Source: Mesorhizobium onobrychidis
GTDB lineage: Bacteria > Pseudomonadota > Alphaproteobacteria > Rhizobiales > Rhizobiaceae
Length of the DNA: 64,000 nt
Assembly: GCF_024707545.1 (NCBI RefSeq)
Contig: NZ_CP062229.1
Span: 4,507,501-4,571,500, forward strand
Direction of reading: 5' to 3'
The position numbers were made by a program, and so were the translations under genes. Numbering within the stretch: position 1 is the stretch's first letter; each line of letters starts with the position of its first letter. Positions 7,845 through 15,070 of the stretch are shown piece after piece. A model generated the notes under the pieces. The model had not been told where the DNA came from and did no database searches. It saw only the letters and a list, made by a program, of their open reading frames with translations.

Positions 7845-8651
7845 TCAGTCCATCAAGGCGTCGAGACCGCGCACCAGCCCTGTGATCTCCTGTACCCGCC
7901 TGATAGCGAGCAGTGTGCCGGCCACGTAAGGAGTAGCGGACGAGCCGGCGTCGTGACGAATGGTCAGCCGCTCGTCGGGCAGGCCGAACAGCGCCTCACA
8001 GGACAGGATGTAGGAAGGCAGGCGAAGCGCATGCACCTGCACCCCCTCGCCCGTACCGACCGCCGCACCGCGGGTTCCCGGCACACCCGAGACCTCCGAG
8101 ACCGGCCGCACCGTCGAAGCCTTGCGGACATCGGCCAGCGCTTCGGCAAGCTCGCGCGCGGTGCCGGACGGCGCGTCGGGTTTTTTGGCGCTCGCATAGT
8201 CGATCACCTCGACATCCGGCACGTATTTCGCCGCCATCACGGCAAACCGCTTCATCAGAGTGGCGGTGATCGAAAAATTGCCGGCTGCAATGACGCCGAC
8301 ACGATTGGCGCGTGCTGCAGCGTCGATCTCGCCGAAATCGGTCGCACCCAGCCCCGACGTGCCGATCACAACGTGCCGCCCCTTCTCTATGGCCAGCAGC
8401 GCATGGTCTTTCACCACATGCGGCTTGGTGTAGTCGACCAGCACGTCCGACGGTACCTCCAGCGCCTCGGCCAGCGAGGCAGAAACGGTGATGCCGTTGG
8501 CCGGCATGCCAATCAGGAGGCCGGAATCCTGCCCCGCGCCGCTGCGCGACACAGCCCCGGCCAGTGCCATGTCGCCTTGCGCACCGATCGCCGGAACCAG
8601 TGCCTTGCCGACCCAGCCTGTCGCACCGGCCATCACCACCCGAATCGTCAT
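7845..8651 (-). CDS. DapB-like dihydrodipicolinate reductase family protein
   Basis: The 268-residue protein has the DapB Rossmann start (MTIRVVMAGATGWVGKAL), the GTSG loop at 97-100, GNFSITATL at 124-132, and the substrate motif KKPDAPSGTA at 156-165. Canonical DapB has HHRHKVDAPSGTA, where the first His (E. coli His159) and the Lys (Lys163) are catalytic. Here the corresponding stretch is ASAKKPDAPSGTA: the Lys position is kept but both histidines are replaced. Lysine/DAP reductase activity is therefore doubtful, and a divergent reductase role is likely. The ATG at 8651 has GGAGG eight bases upstream. A RIME-like palindrome (8684-8772) lies just before it. Confidence 0.85.
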   Translation of the reverse strand: MTIRVVMAGATGWVGKALVPAIGAQGDMALAGAVSRSGAGQDSGLLIGMPANGITVSASLAEALEVPSDVLVDYTKPHVVKDHALLAIEKGRHVVIGTSGLGATDFGEIDAAARANRVGVIAAGNFSITATLMKRFAVMAAKYVPDVEVIDYASAKKPDAPSGTARELAEALADVRKASTVRPVSEVSGVPGTRGAAVGTGEGVQVHALRLPSYILSCEALFGLPDERLTIRHDAGSSATPYVAGTLLAIRRVQEITGLVRGLDALMD

Positions 8652-8966
8652 CGTTTGATCCTCCATCACCATTGGAGCGCCACGCGTCCTTTTTGGACGC
8701 GCAAAGGACACTCCAACATTTGAGTCTACGCACCGTGCTTTCCGAAAATCGATTCCGATTTCGGGCCGATGCGGTAGGCTTTGACCGACAGCGATATGGA
8801 AAGAGCGCGGCTCATTCAAGCCAGGCTCTTTTTCGGGTGTTGATCCAGACCGCACTGACTGAGCCTGTTTCGAAAGTCACAGTGGCGAGTCAGATGATGG
8901 TGTCTTCGAGAACCGGAAGCGCAGAAAACCCCTTCAGATGGCCGCCAATGCGGATTTCGGACAGGC
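8652..8966. other. Intergenic region with a RIME-like element upstream of the DapB-like gene
   Basis: The 315 bases between the DapB-like start and the OmpA-domain stop hold the repeat at 8684-8772. The remainder (8773-8966) has no convincing gene or hairpin. Confidence 0.7.
8684..8772 (+). repeat. RIME-like intergenic palindromic element, copy 1
   Basis: Two hairpins in series: GCGTCC-TTTTT-GGACGC (8684-8700), then a longer palindrome with GTGCTTTCCGAAAATCGATT and its partner ATTTTCGGGCCGATGC. Nearly the same sequence occurs on the minus strand at 29087-29182 and, more divergent, at 31955-32040. Confidence 0.85.
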
Positions 8967-9524
8967 TCAGCGGATGAAGTCGTCGAAGCGGCGGAGCGTC
9001 ACCCGGCGATTGCGCCAATTCTCGTTCTGCGTCTGCACCAGCAGGAATTCCTCGCCGTAGCCGACGGTTTCCAGTGCATAGCCCGGCACGCCGAATTCGC
9101 GCACCAAGGTGCGCTTCAGCGAAGCGGCGCGCTGTTCGGAGAGGATCTGGTTCGACTGGAAAGAGCCGACCGCGTCGGTATGGCCTTCGATCAGCACGCG
9201 GGCACCGCGGTCGCGCCGCAGGATGCGCCGAAGCGCATCGGCGATATTTTCGATCTTGCCATATTGCGATTCGGAAATGGCCGCCGAGCCAAAGGCGAAA
9301 TTGATCGACTGGATATCAATCGAACGGGCCATGCGCCGCAGGTCCGGCCGCCTCTTGAATTCGCGGATGGTGACGCGCTGGTTCGGGCGCAGCTTAACGC
9401 GGGGCGCGGCCTCGAGCTGACGCTCGATCGTCGCCGCCGAAGGCGTGGTTGCCTGGGCGGCGGCAAGGGTCGGCACGACGAGGGCCGCAATCAGCGCGGC
9501 GGCAAATGTGCGTCGGGTCAGCAT
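8967..9524 (-). CDS. OmpA-domain periplasmic/outer-membrane-associated protein
   Basis: The 185-residue protein has a signal peptide (MLTRRTFAAALIAALVVPTLAAAQA) and one C-terminal OmpA/MotB peptidoglycan-binding domain: IDIQSINFAFGSAAI, VLIEGHTDAVGS, LSEQRAASLKRTLV and ETVGYGEE. The peptidoglycan-contacting D in the GHTD motif and R in the SEQRA motif are both present. There is no lipobox and no beta-barrel, so it is probably a soluble periplasmic anchor protein. The ATG at 9524 follows AAGGAG at a suitable distance; the extra 19 codons before it are not family-like. Confidence 0.9.
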   Translation of the reverse strand: MLTRRTFAAALIAALVVPTLAAAQATTPSAATIERQLEAAPRVKLRPNQRVTIREFKRRPDLRRMARSIDIQSINFAFGSAAISESQYGKIENIADALRRILRRDRGARVLIEGHTDAVGSFQSNQILSEQRAASLKRTLVREFGVPGYALETVGYGEEFLLVQTQNENWRNRRVTLRRFDDFIR

Positions 9525-9623
9525 GTCTTTTCTCCTTCGGCCTCTGCCGCATTGATGGTGCCGGCAAGATGGCAAAGACAAGCTGAAGCATTGAAGAACA
9601 ATAGGTTCAGTTTGCGGAGAAAA

Positions 9624-10187
9624 TCATGGCCGCATGACACTGGCCGCACGCTCGGCGAAGGTCATTGGATGCACGATCTCCTTCTTTTGCGCGACCGGTG
9701 CAAAGCCGAGCTTCTGGTAGAGCGGCAATGCCGCCGGATGGTCGAGTGTGCAGGTCTGCACCGTCACCCGCCTTGGGCCGTGCGACCAGGCGGCGGCGAT
9801 CGCCGCACCGAGGAACCAGCGGCCGATGCCTTGGCCGGTCGCGTGCTCCATCATGCCGAAATAGGCAAGTTCCACTTCTTCCGGCAGATGCGGCTTGAGG
9901 TCGAAGAAGCCGGCCGGAGACCCATCGAGATACAGCACACTGATGTCGCGGTCCTCGCGATGGATGCCTGCAGAAAGCTCCTCGTCGCTCAGCCTCAGCA
10001 CGTTGACCCAGTGCCATTTGCGGCCTACCCGATCCATCAAATAGCGGTAGAAATGCAGCGGAATGTCTTTGGTCTTCAGCAGAGCGATCTGGCGGTTGTA
10101 CGGCACCGGCGGCGAATAGGCCGGCGGCACATGCATTTCGAGAAACGTCACCGTGACCTCGATGTCTTCAAGCGCTCCGTTTTCCAT
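9624..10187 (-). CDS. GNAT-family N-acetyltransferase
   Basis: The 187-residue protein has the acetyl-CoA loop GMMEHATGQGIGRWFLGAAI (motif A, Q/RxxGxG/A form) and the downstream VTVQTCTLDHPAALPLYQKLGF (motif B), characteristic of GNAT enzymes. The acceptor is unknown. The ATG at 10187 shares one base with the sseA stop (TGATG), so it is translationally coupled as the last gene of cysK-alaX-sseA-GNAT. The coupling, not the sequence, is the only hint about function: it may act on a small thiol or amino-acid compound, which is inference. Confidence 0.9.
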   Translation of the reverse strand: MENGALEDIEVTVTFLEMHVPPAYSPPVPYNRQIALLKTKDIPLHFYRYLMDRVGRKWHWVNVLRLSDEELSAGIHREDRDISVLYLDGSPAGFFDLKPHLPEEVELAYFGMMEHATGQGIGRWFLGAAIAAAWSHGPRRVTVQTCTLDHPAALPLYQKLGFAPVAQKKEIVHPMTFAERAASVMRP

Positions 10188-11044
10188 CACTGTCGATCCT
10201 TGCCCGTCACGACGGGCGTATCGCCAAGCCCACCCCATTCCGTCCATGAACCGTCGTAGAGCCTGTTGTCGGTATGGCCAAGCGTCTCAAGCGCCAGCGT
10301 GATCGCCGCCGCAGTGACGCCTGAGCCGCAAGAGGTGACAACCGGTTTCGACAGGTCGATGCCGGCGTCCTCGATCACCTTGCGCAATCGGTCTTTCGGC
10401 AGCAGCTCGCCGTCCTCGGCAAGCGCCGAAAACGGCACATTGTGCGCGCCGGGCATATGGCCTGAGCGGATGCCGGCGCGAGGCTCCGGCTCGGTACCGG
10501 CAAACCGGCCAGGCGAACGCGCGTCGGCGATCTGGCTTTCCCCGGTCTCGACGATCCGGCGCATATCGGCCAGGCTGGCGACGCGAGCGGCATCGAAGTC
10601 GGCATGAAACACGCAGGGCGCGATCTTCGTCGGCTCCGCCGTTACCGGCCGTCCCTCCGCTTTCCAGCGGTCGAAACCGCCGCCCAATACGTAGACCTGG
10701 AACACCCCCATGACACGAAACATCCACCAGGCGCGCGGCGCCGAGAAGAAGCCCGGACCGTCATAGACGACGATGGTGTCGTCGGCCGAAATGCCCATGG
10801 CGCCGACATATTGGGCGAAATGCTGCGGCGACGGCAGCGTGTGTGGCAGTGGCGAATCGGGATCCGAGATCGCATCCTGATCCAGGAAAGAGGCGCCCGG
10901 AATGTGCGCTGCGTCATATTCGGCGCGCGCGTCGCGCTTTTGCGCCGGCAGATACCAGGACGCGTCGACGATGGTCAGGCCGGGCTCGCCGAGGCGCTTC
11001 TGCAACCAATCGGCGTCGACGGTGAAAGGGCTGTCTTCGGCCAT
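10187..11044 (-). CDS. sseA: 3-mercaptopyruvate sulfurtransferase (two-domain rhodanese)
   Basis: The 285-residue protein has two rhodanese domains. The N-terminal one contains the CH2A-like DASWYLPAQKRDARAEY and HIPGASFLDQD; the C-terminal one has the active-site loop SCGSGVTA with catalytic C239. The CG(S/T)GV loop is diagnostic of mercaptopyruvate rather than thiosulfate sulfurtransferases. It transfers sulfur from 3-mercaptopyruvate to thiols or cyanide in the cytoplasm. The ATG at 11044 follows AGGAGAAGAAGA. It lies between the alaX-like gene (39 bases upstream) and the GNAT gene (one-base overlap), downstream of cysK, in line with a cysteine/sulfur theme. Confidence 0.94.
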   Translation of the reverse strand: MAEDSPFTVDADWLQKRLGEPGLTIVDASWYLPAQKRDARAEYDAAHIPGASFLDQDAISDPDSPLPHTLPSPQHFAQYVGAMGISADDTIVVYDGPGFFSAPRAWWMFRVMGVFQVYVLGGGFDRWKAEGRPVTAEPTKIAPCVFHADFDAARVASLADMRRIVETGESQIADARSPGRFAGTEPEPRAGIRSGHMPGAHNVPFSALAEDGELLPKDRLRKVIEDAGIDLSKPVVTSCGSGVTAAAITLALETLGHTDNRLYDGSWTEWGGLGDTPVVTGKDRQ

Positions 11045-11083
11045 TCTTCTTCTTCTCCTGTCCCGCCAGTGGCAAACTATATA

Positions 11084-11827
11084 TCAAGCCGCGGGCATCG
11101 GGCCAAAGCGTATGCGGAAGCGCCGGTTTTCGCGACCCTTCTTCTCGATTTTGCCGATATGGATCTCGCCGACTTCTCCAGTGCTCTTCACATGGGTGCC
11201 GCCGCAAGGCTGGCTGTCGATCGAGGCGTTCTCGCCGATGCAGACCAGGCGGATCTTGCCGGTGCCGACGGGTGGCCGAACATTCTTGGACTTCACCAGT
11301 CCGGGATTAGCCGCCAGTTCCTCGTCGGTGATCAGCCTGACAAAGACCGGGTGGTCGGCCCGCACCAGTCCCATCATTCTGGCCGTCACGTCCTCCTTGG
11401 TGAAGCCGGCATCCGGAATATCGAAGTCGACACGGCTGTCGTCCTCGGAAACCGAGGCGCCGGTGATCGGGAACGGGCAGACGACGGTGAGCAAATGGCA
11501 GGCTGTGTGCATGCGCATCAGCAGATGCCGCCTCTCCCAATCGACGGCGAGCTTTATCGGCTCGCCGATCTCAAGCGCCGCCTGCTCAGGCGGCGGCACG
11601 TGGATGATCTCGTCCTTGGTCTCGCCGGTGATGGTGGCGGCAACAGCGATCAGGCTGCCGTCGGCGCGTTGGAGTGTGCCCGTATCGCCCGGCTGCCCGC
11701 CCGACGTGGCATAGAAGATCGTCCGGTCCAGAATGATGCCGCCACGATCGTTGACGGCGACAACCACGGCATCAGCCGTCCTGAGATAGGCGTCGTCGCG
11801 AAACAGGGCGTCCGTCCTGTAAGCCAT
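11084..11827 (-). CDS. Alanyl-tRNA editing protein (AlaX family)
   Basis: The 247-residue protein matches free-standing AlaX editing domains: the HxxxH zinc motif in MRMHTACHLL and the distal CxxxH in QPCGGTHVKSTGEVGEI, plus the N-terminal FYATSGGQPGDTG. These enzymes hydrolyse Ser-tRNA(Ala) (and sometimes Gly-tRNA(Ala)) in trans. It has no catalytic aminoacylation domain. The ATG at 11827 overlaps the cysK stop codon by one base (TGATG), so it is translationally coupled; the 43 upstream codons in frame belong to the cysK shadow. Coupling with cysteine synthase is notable, because serine is both the O-acetylserine precursor and the mischarging amino acid. Confidence 0.93.
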   Translation of the reverse strand: MAYRTDALFRDDAYLRTADAVVVAVNDRGGIILDRTIFYATSGGQPGDTGTLQRADGSLIAVAATITGETKDEIIHVPPPEQAALEIGEPIKLAVDWERRHLLMRMHTACHLLTVVCPFPITGASVSEDDSRVDFDIPDAGFTKEDVTARMMGLVRADHPVFVRLITDEELAANPGLVKSKNVRPPVGTGKIRLVCIGENASIDSQPCGGTHVKSTGEVGEIHIGKIEKKGRENRRFRIRFGPMPAA

Positions 11828-12861
11828 CACGCAACCTTTTCGAACGGCACCGAAATTGTGCTTCGCTGTTCCATCCAACCCGGCACCGGCAGTTTCTTTT
11901 GGCGCAGGAATTCCGGGTTGAACAATTTCGACTGATAGCGCGTGCCGTAGTCGCAAAGCACGGTCACGATGGTGTGGCCGGGACCCATTTCACGCGCCAA
12001 CCGGACGGCGCCGGCAATGTTGATGCCGGTCGAGCCGCCGACACACAGGCCTTCCTCCTGGATCAGGTCGAAGACGATCGGCAGCGCGTCCTCATCCGGA
12101 ATCTGGAACGAGAAATCCGGCGTGAACCCTTCCAAATTGGCGGTGATCCGCCCCTGCCCGATGCCTTCGGTGATCGAGCTGCCTTCGGATTTCAACTCAC
12201 CGCTTGTGTAGAAACTGTAGAGCGCCGCGCCCAGCGGATCGGCGAGCGCGATCTTGATGTCCTTGCTCCTGGCCTTCAGCCCGAACGCGACGCCGGCCAG
12301 CGTTCCGCCCGAGCCGACCGCCGAGACGAAACCGTCGACCTTGCCGCCGGTCTGGGCCCAGATTTCTTCTGCCGTGGTGCGGGTATGGCCGTCACGGTTG
12401 GCGACGTTGTCGAACTGATTGGCCCAGATCGCGCCGTTCGGCTCAGTCCTCGCCATCTGCTCGGCCAGGCGGCCCGACAGTTTCACGTAATTGTTGGGGT
12501 TCTTGTAGGGAACGGCAGGCACCTCGATCAGCTCGGCGCCGAGCAATTTGATCGTGTCCTTCTTCTCCTGGCTTTGCGTCTCGGGGATGACGATCACGGT
12601 GCGGTAGCCGAGTGCCTTGGCGACCAGCGTCAATCCGATGCCGGTGTTGCCGGCCGTCCCCTCGACGATGACCCCGCCCGGCCTCAAGAGCCCGCGCTGC
12701 TCGGCGTCGCGGATGATGAACAGCGCGGCGCGGTCCTTCACCGACTGGCCCGGATTCATGAATTCGGCCTTGCCCAGGATCTCGCAGCCGGTTTCTTCCG
12801 AGGCTTTGTTGAGGCGGATCAGAGGCGTATTGCCGATCGCTTCGATCACAGAACGGGGCAT
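11827..12861 (-). CDS. cysK: Cysteine synthase A (O-acetylserine sulfhydrylase)
   Basis: The 344-residue PLP enzyme has the lysine that binds the cofactor at K42 (NPGQSVKDRAA), the phosphate-binding loop GTAGNTGIG, and GSGGTLAGVAFGLK, as in fold-type II OASS. It makes cysteine from O-acetylserine and sulfide. The ATG at 12861 is preceded by AAAGGAAT. The C-terminus is some 20-30 residues longer than in E. coli CysK. It is the first gene of the coupled cluster cysK-alaX-sseA-GNAT. The variant is closer to alphaproteobacterial CysK than to cystathionine beta-synthase, as no regulatory domain is present. Confidence 0.94.
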   Translation of the reverse strand: MPRSVIEAIGNTPLIRLNKASEETGCEILGKAEFMNPGQSVKDRAALFIIRDAEQRGLLRPGGVIVEGTAGNTGIGLTLVAKALGYRTVIVIPETQSQEKKDTIKLLGAELIEVPAVPYKNPNNYVKLSGRLAEQMARTEPNGAIWANQFDNVANRDGHTRTTAEEIWAQTGGKVDGFVSAVGSGGTLAGVAFGLKARSKDIKIALADPLGAALYSFYTSGELKSEGSSITEGIGQGRITANLEGFTPDFSFQIPDEDALPIVFDLIQEEGLCVGGSTGINIAGAVRLAREMGPGHTIVTVLCDYGTRYQSKLFNPEFLRQKKLPVPGWMEQRSTISVPFEKVA

Positions 12862-13073
12862 TGAGATTCCTTTATGCTTGCGGCGGAACCCTAGAAACCC
12901 GAAGCTTCGGTTTCAAGGCAAGAATTTGTCTGGTCCAGCGGCATTTCTGGGCTGCAATTCCTAAAACAGACGTCGCCTTCCGCTATTCGTTGAAGCTCCC
13001 ACTGAAAAGCGCTCTTTTCATTCGATTTCTTCACCGCTAGAGCACAGGCTAAGAAAAAGTCGCAGGGCATAGC

Positions 13074-13895
13074 ATGACTCTCTACCGGGCCAACCCGAAA
13101 GACGGCGTCGCGTGGATCACAGGCGGCAGCAGCGGCATCGGCCGTTCATTGGCCAAGGACCTTGCGGAGCAAGGCTATGCCGTCGCGGTGACGGCGCTCG
13201 ACGACGAACCGATCGACACGCTTGTCGTCGAGACGGCGCAGATGCCAGGCCGTGTCACGGCCTATCCCTGCGACGTCACCGACGAGAAGCGCATGGCAAA
13301 GACGGTCGCGGCGATCGAGAAGGACCTCGGCCCGATCGTCTTGGCCGTCTTCAATGCCGGGAACTATATTGCGACCGCCGGCGAAGATCTCACCGTCCGC
13401 GGGTTTCGCCAGTCCTTCGATGTCAATTATTTCGGCATCATCAACGGCCTGGTGCCGGTCATCGAACGCATGCGCGTCCGCGCGCGCGGCCATGTCGTTC
13501 TGGTCGGTTCGGTCACCGCCTATTTCGGCTGGCCGACCACGGCCGCCTATGGCGGCACCAAGGCGGCGATCAATATTCTGGCTGAATCGCTGAAATACGA
13601 CTTTGATAAGATGAACGTGCGCATCCAGGTGATGAATCCGGGCTTTGTCGACACGCCGCTGACCGAGAAGAACTTGCTGCCGATGCCCGGGCTGATGCCC
13701 GTCAACCGCGCCTCGCGCCGCATGGCGCGCGGCATCAAATCCGGCGGCTTCGAAGTTACCTTCCCGCGCCGCTTGAGCTGGGGCCTGAAGCTGCTCAGCA
13801 TGCTGCCGAGACCACTCTGCCGGTGGGTCATCAGCACCGCGACCCGCTGGAAGGCACGTCCGCTGAATTTCGACCGCAAGCCGCCGAGCGAATAG
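13074..13895 (+). CDS. Short-chain dehydrogenase/reductase (SDR)
   Basis: The 273-residue protein shows the classical SDR pattern: cofactor loop TGGSSGIG at 16-23, NAG in FNAGNY, catalytic S146, Y159 and K163 (SVTAYFG...YGGTK). Asp or Arg after strand 2 (ALDDEP) suggests NAD(H) preference, which is tentative. The C-terminal region RRLSWGLKLLSMLPRPLCRWVI is hydrophobic and basic, as in membrane-associated SDRs acting on lipid substrates. Substrate is unknown. It has its own upstream region and is followed after 98 bases by the alpha/beta hydrolase in the same direction. Confidence 0.92.
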   Translation: MTLYRANPKDGVAWITGGSSGIGRSLAKDLAEQGYAVAVTALDDEPIDTLVVETAQMPGRVTAYPCDVTDEKRMAKTVAAIEKDLGPIVLAVFNAGNYIATAGEDLTVRGFRQSFDVNYFGIINGLVPVIERMRVRARGHVVLVGSVTAYFGWPTTAAYGGTKAAINILAESLKYDFDKMNVRIQVMNPGFVDTPLTEKNLLPMPGLMPVNRASRRMARGIKSGGFEVTFPRRLSWGLKLLSMLPRPLCRWVISTATRWKARPLNFDRKPPSE

Positions 13896-13993
13896 GCCGG
13901 CTATCAAAGTTGGCGATCCCGCCGCCGGCAGGACGCCCGCTGCGTGTTTGCATTTTGCGGCCATAGGTTGAGAATTGTTGCGTGGAGTCTGCA

Positions 13994-14968
13994 ATGGGGC
14001 AACGGATCGTGCTTGCGGTACTGGGTCTCGCCGTCATTCTTGTCCTGGCCTTCGTGCTTGGCCCGCGCGTCCAAGCCGACACCACGATCCGCTTCGACCC
14101 TTCCGTGATCGGCGATGACCCGCAAGCCTATCTGGCACGCAACGAGGCTGCCGTACCGGGCATCTACGACGGGCTGGAGAAGGAGATCATCTGGGCCAAT
14201 CCGATGGTGCATGCCAGGACGCCGCTCGCGATCGTCTACGTCCACGGCTTTTCGGCGTCGAAGGGCGAGGTTCGTCCGCTGCCCGACCAGGTGGCCGACG
14301 AGCTGGACGCCAATCTTTACTACACCCGCCTCACCGGCCACGGACAGGGCGGTGCTGCGATGGCCGAAGGCAGCGTCAACGCCTGGATCAACGACTATGA
14401 GGAAGCGCTCGCCATCGGCCGGGCGATCGGCGACAAGGTGATCGTCATCTCGACCTCGACCGGCGGCTCGCTGGCGGCGTGGGCTGCGACGCAGCCGGGC
14501 GGGTCGGACGGGGTGGCGGCCATCGCGTTCATCTCGCCGAATTTCGGCGTCAAGGCTTCCGGCGCCGAACTCCTGACCATGCCGTGGGGCCGAGAGATCG
14601 CCGAGCTGGTCGCCGGCAAGCAACGCAGCTTCGTGCCACGCAATGCGCTGCACGAGAAATTCTGGACCTACCGCTATCCGATCGCGGCGACGCTGCCGAT
14701 GGTGGCGCTGACCGAGCTTGCCTATGGCGCGCCGGTGGAGAAGGCGACCATCCCTGCCCTGTTCATCTTTTCGGATTCGGACAGGATCGTGCGGCCCGAC
14801 CGCACCCGCGAAATCGCTGGGCGCTGGGGCGCCGCGCACGAACTTGTGCCGGTCGACGACACCGGCGATCGGGACAACCATGTCATAGCCGGCGACGCGC
14901 TGTCGCCAGCAACCACAGCTTTCCTCGCGCAGCGCATTACGGTGTGGGTAGAGGCGGTGGTGAAGTAG
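13994..14968 (+). CDS. Alpha/beta hydrolase with N-terminal membrane anchor
   Basis: The 324-residue protein starts with a hydrophobic segment (IVLAVLGLAVILVLAFVLG, about 5-23) that is a signal anchor or uncleaved signal, followed by an alpha/beta-hydrolase fold: oxyanion region VYVHGFSASKGE, nucleophile elbow STSTGGS with S155, and a late D/H pair (FSDSDRIV and DNHVI). The elbow departs from GxSxG because the first Gly is Ser. Substrate is unknown, most likely an ester or lipid. The ATG at 13994 is chosen over a GTG 12 bases upstream because GGAG stands six bases before it. Confidence 0.88.
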   Translation: MGQRIVLAVLGLAVILVLAFVLGPRVQADTTIRFDPSVIGDDPQAYLARNEAAVPGIYDGLEKEIIWANPMVHARTPLAIVYVHGFSASKGEVRPLPDQVADELDANLYYTRLTGHGQGGAAMAEGSVNAWINDYEEALAIGRAIGDKVIVISTSTGGSLAAWAATQPGGSDGVAAIAFISPNFGVKASGAELLTMPWGREIAELVAGKQRSFVPRNALHEKFWTYRYPIAATLPMVALTELAYGAPVEKATIPALFIFSDSDRIVRPDRTREIAGRWGAAHELVPVDDTGDRDNHVIAGDALSPATTAFLAQRITVWVEAVVK

Positions 14969-14978
14969 GTCTCAGGCG

Positions 14979-15015
14979 AAAAAGGCGACCGAAGCATCGC
15001 TCCGATCGCCTTTTT
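14979..15015. terminator. Bidirectional terminator between convergent hydrolase and helicase genes
   Basis: AAAAAGGCGACCGA (14979-14992) pairs with TCCGATCGCCTTTTT (15001-15015); the stem has one or two mismatches and A/T tracts on both sides, so it can act in both directions. Confidence 0.85.
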
Positions 15016-15070
15016 CAATTGTGAGCAGCCAAGCCGAGCCCGACAGGCTCGGCCGGATGCAACTATCTGA

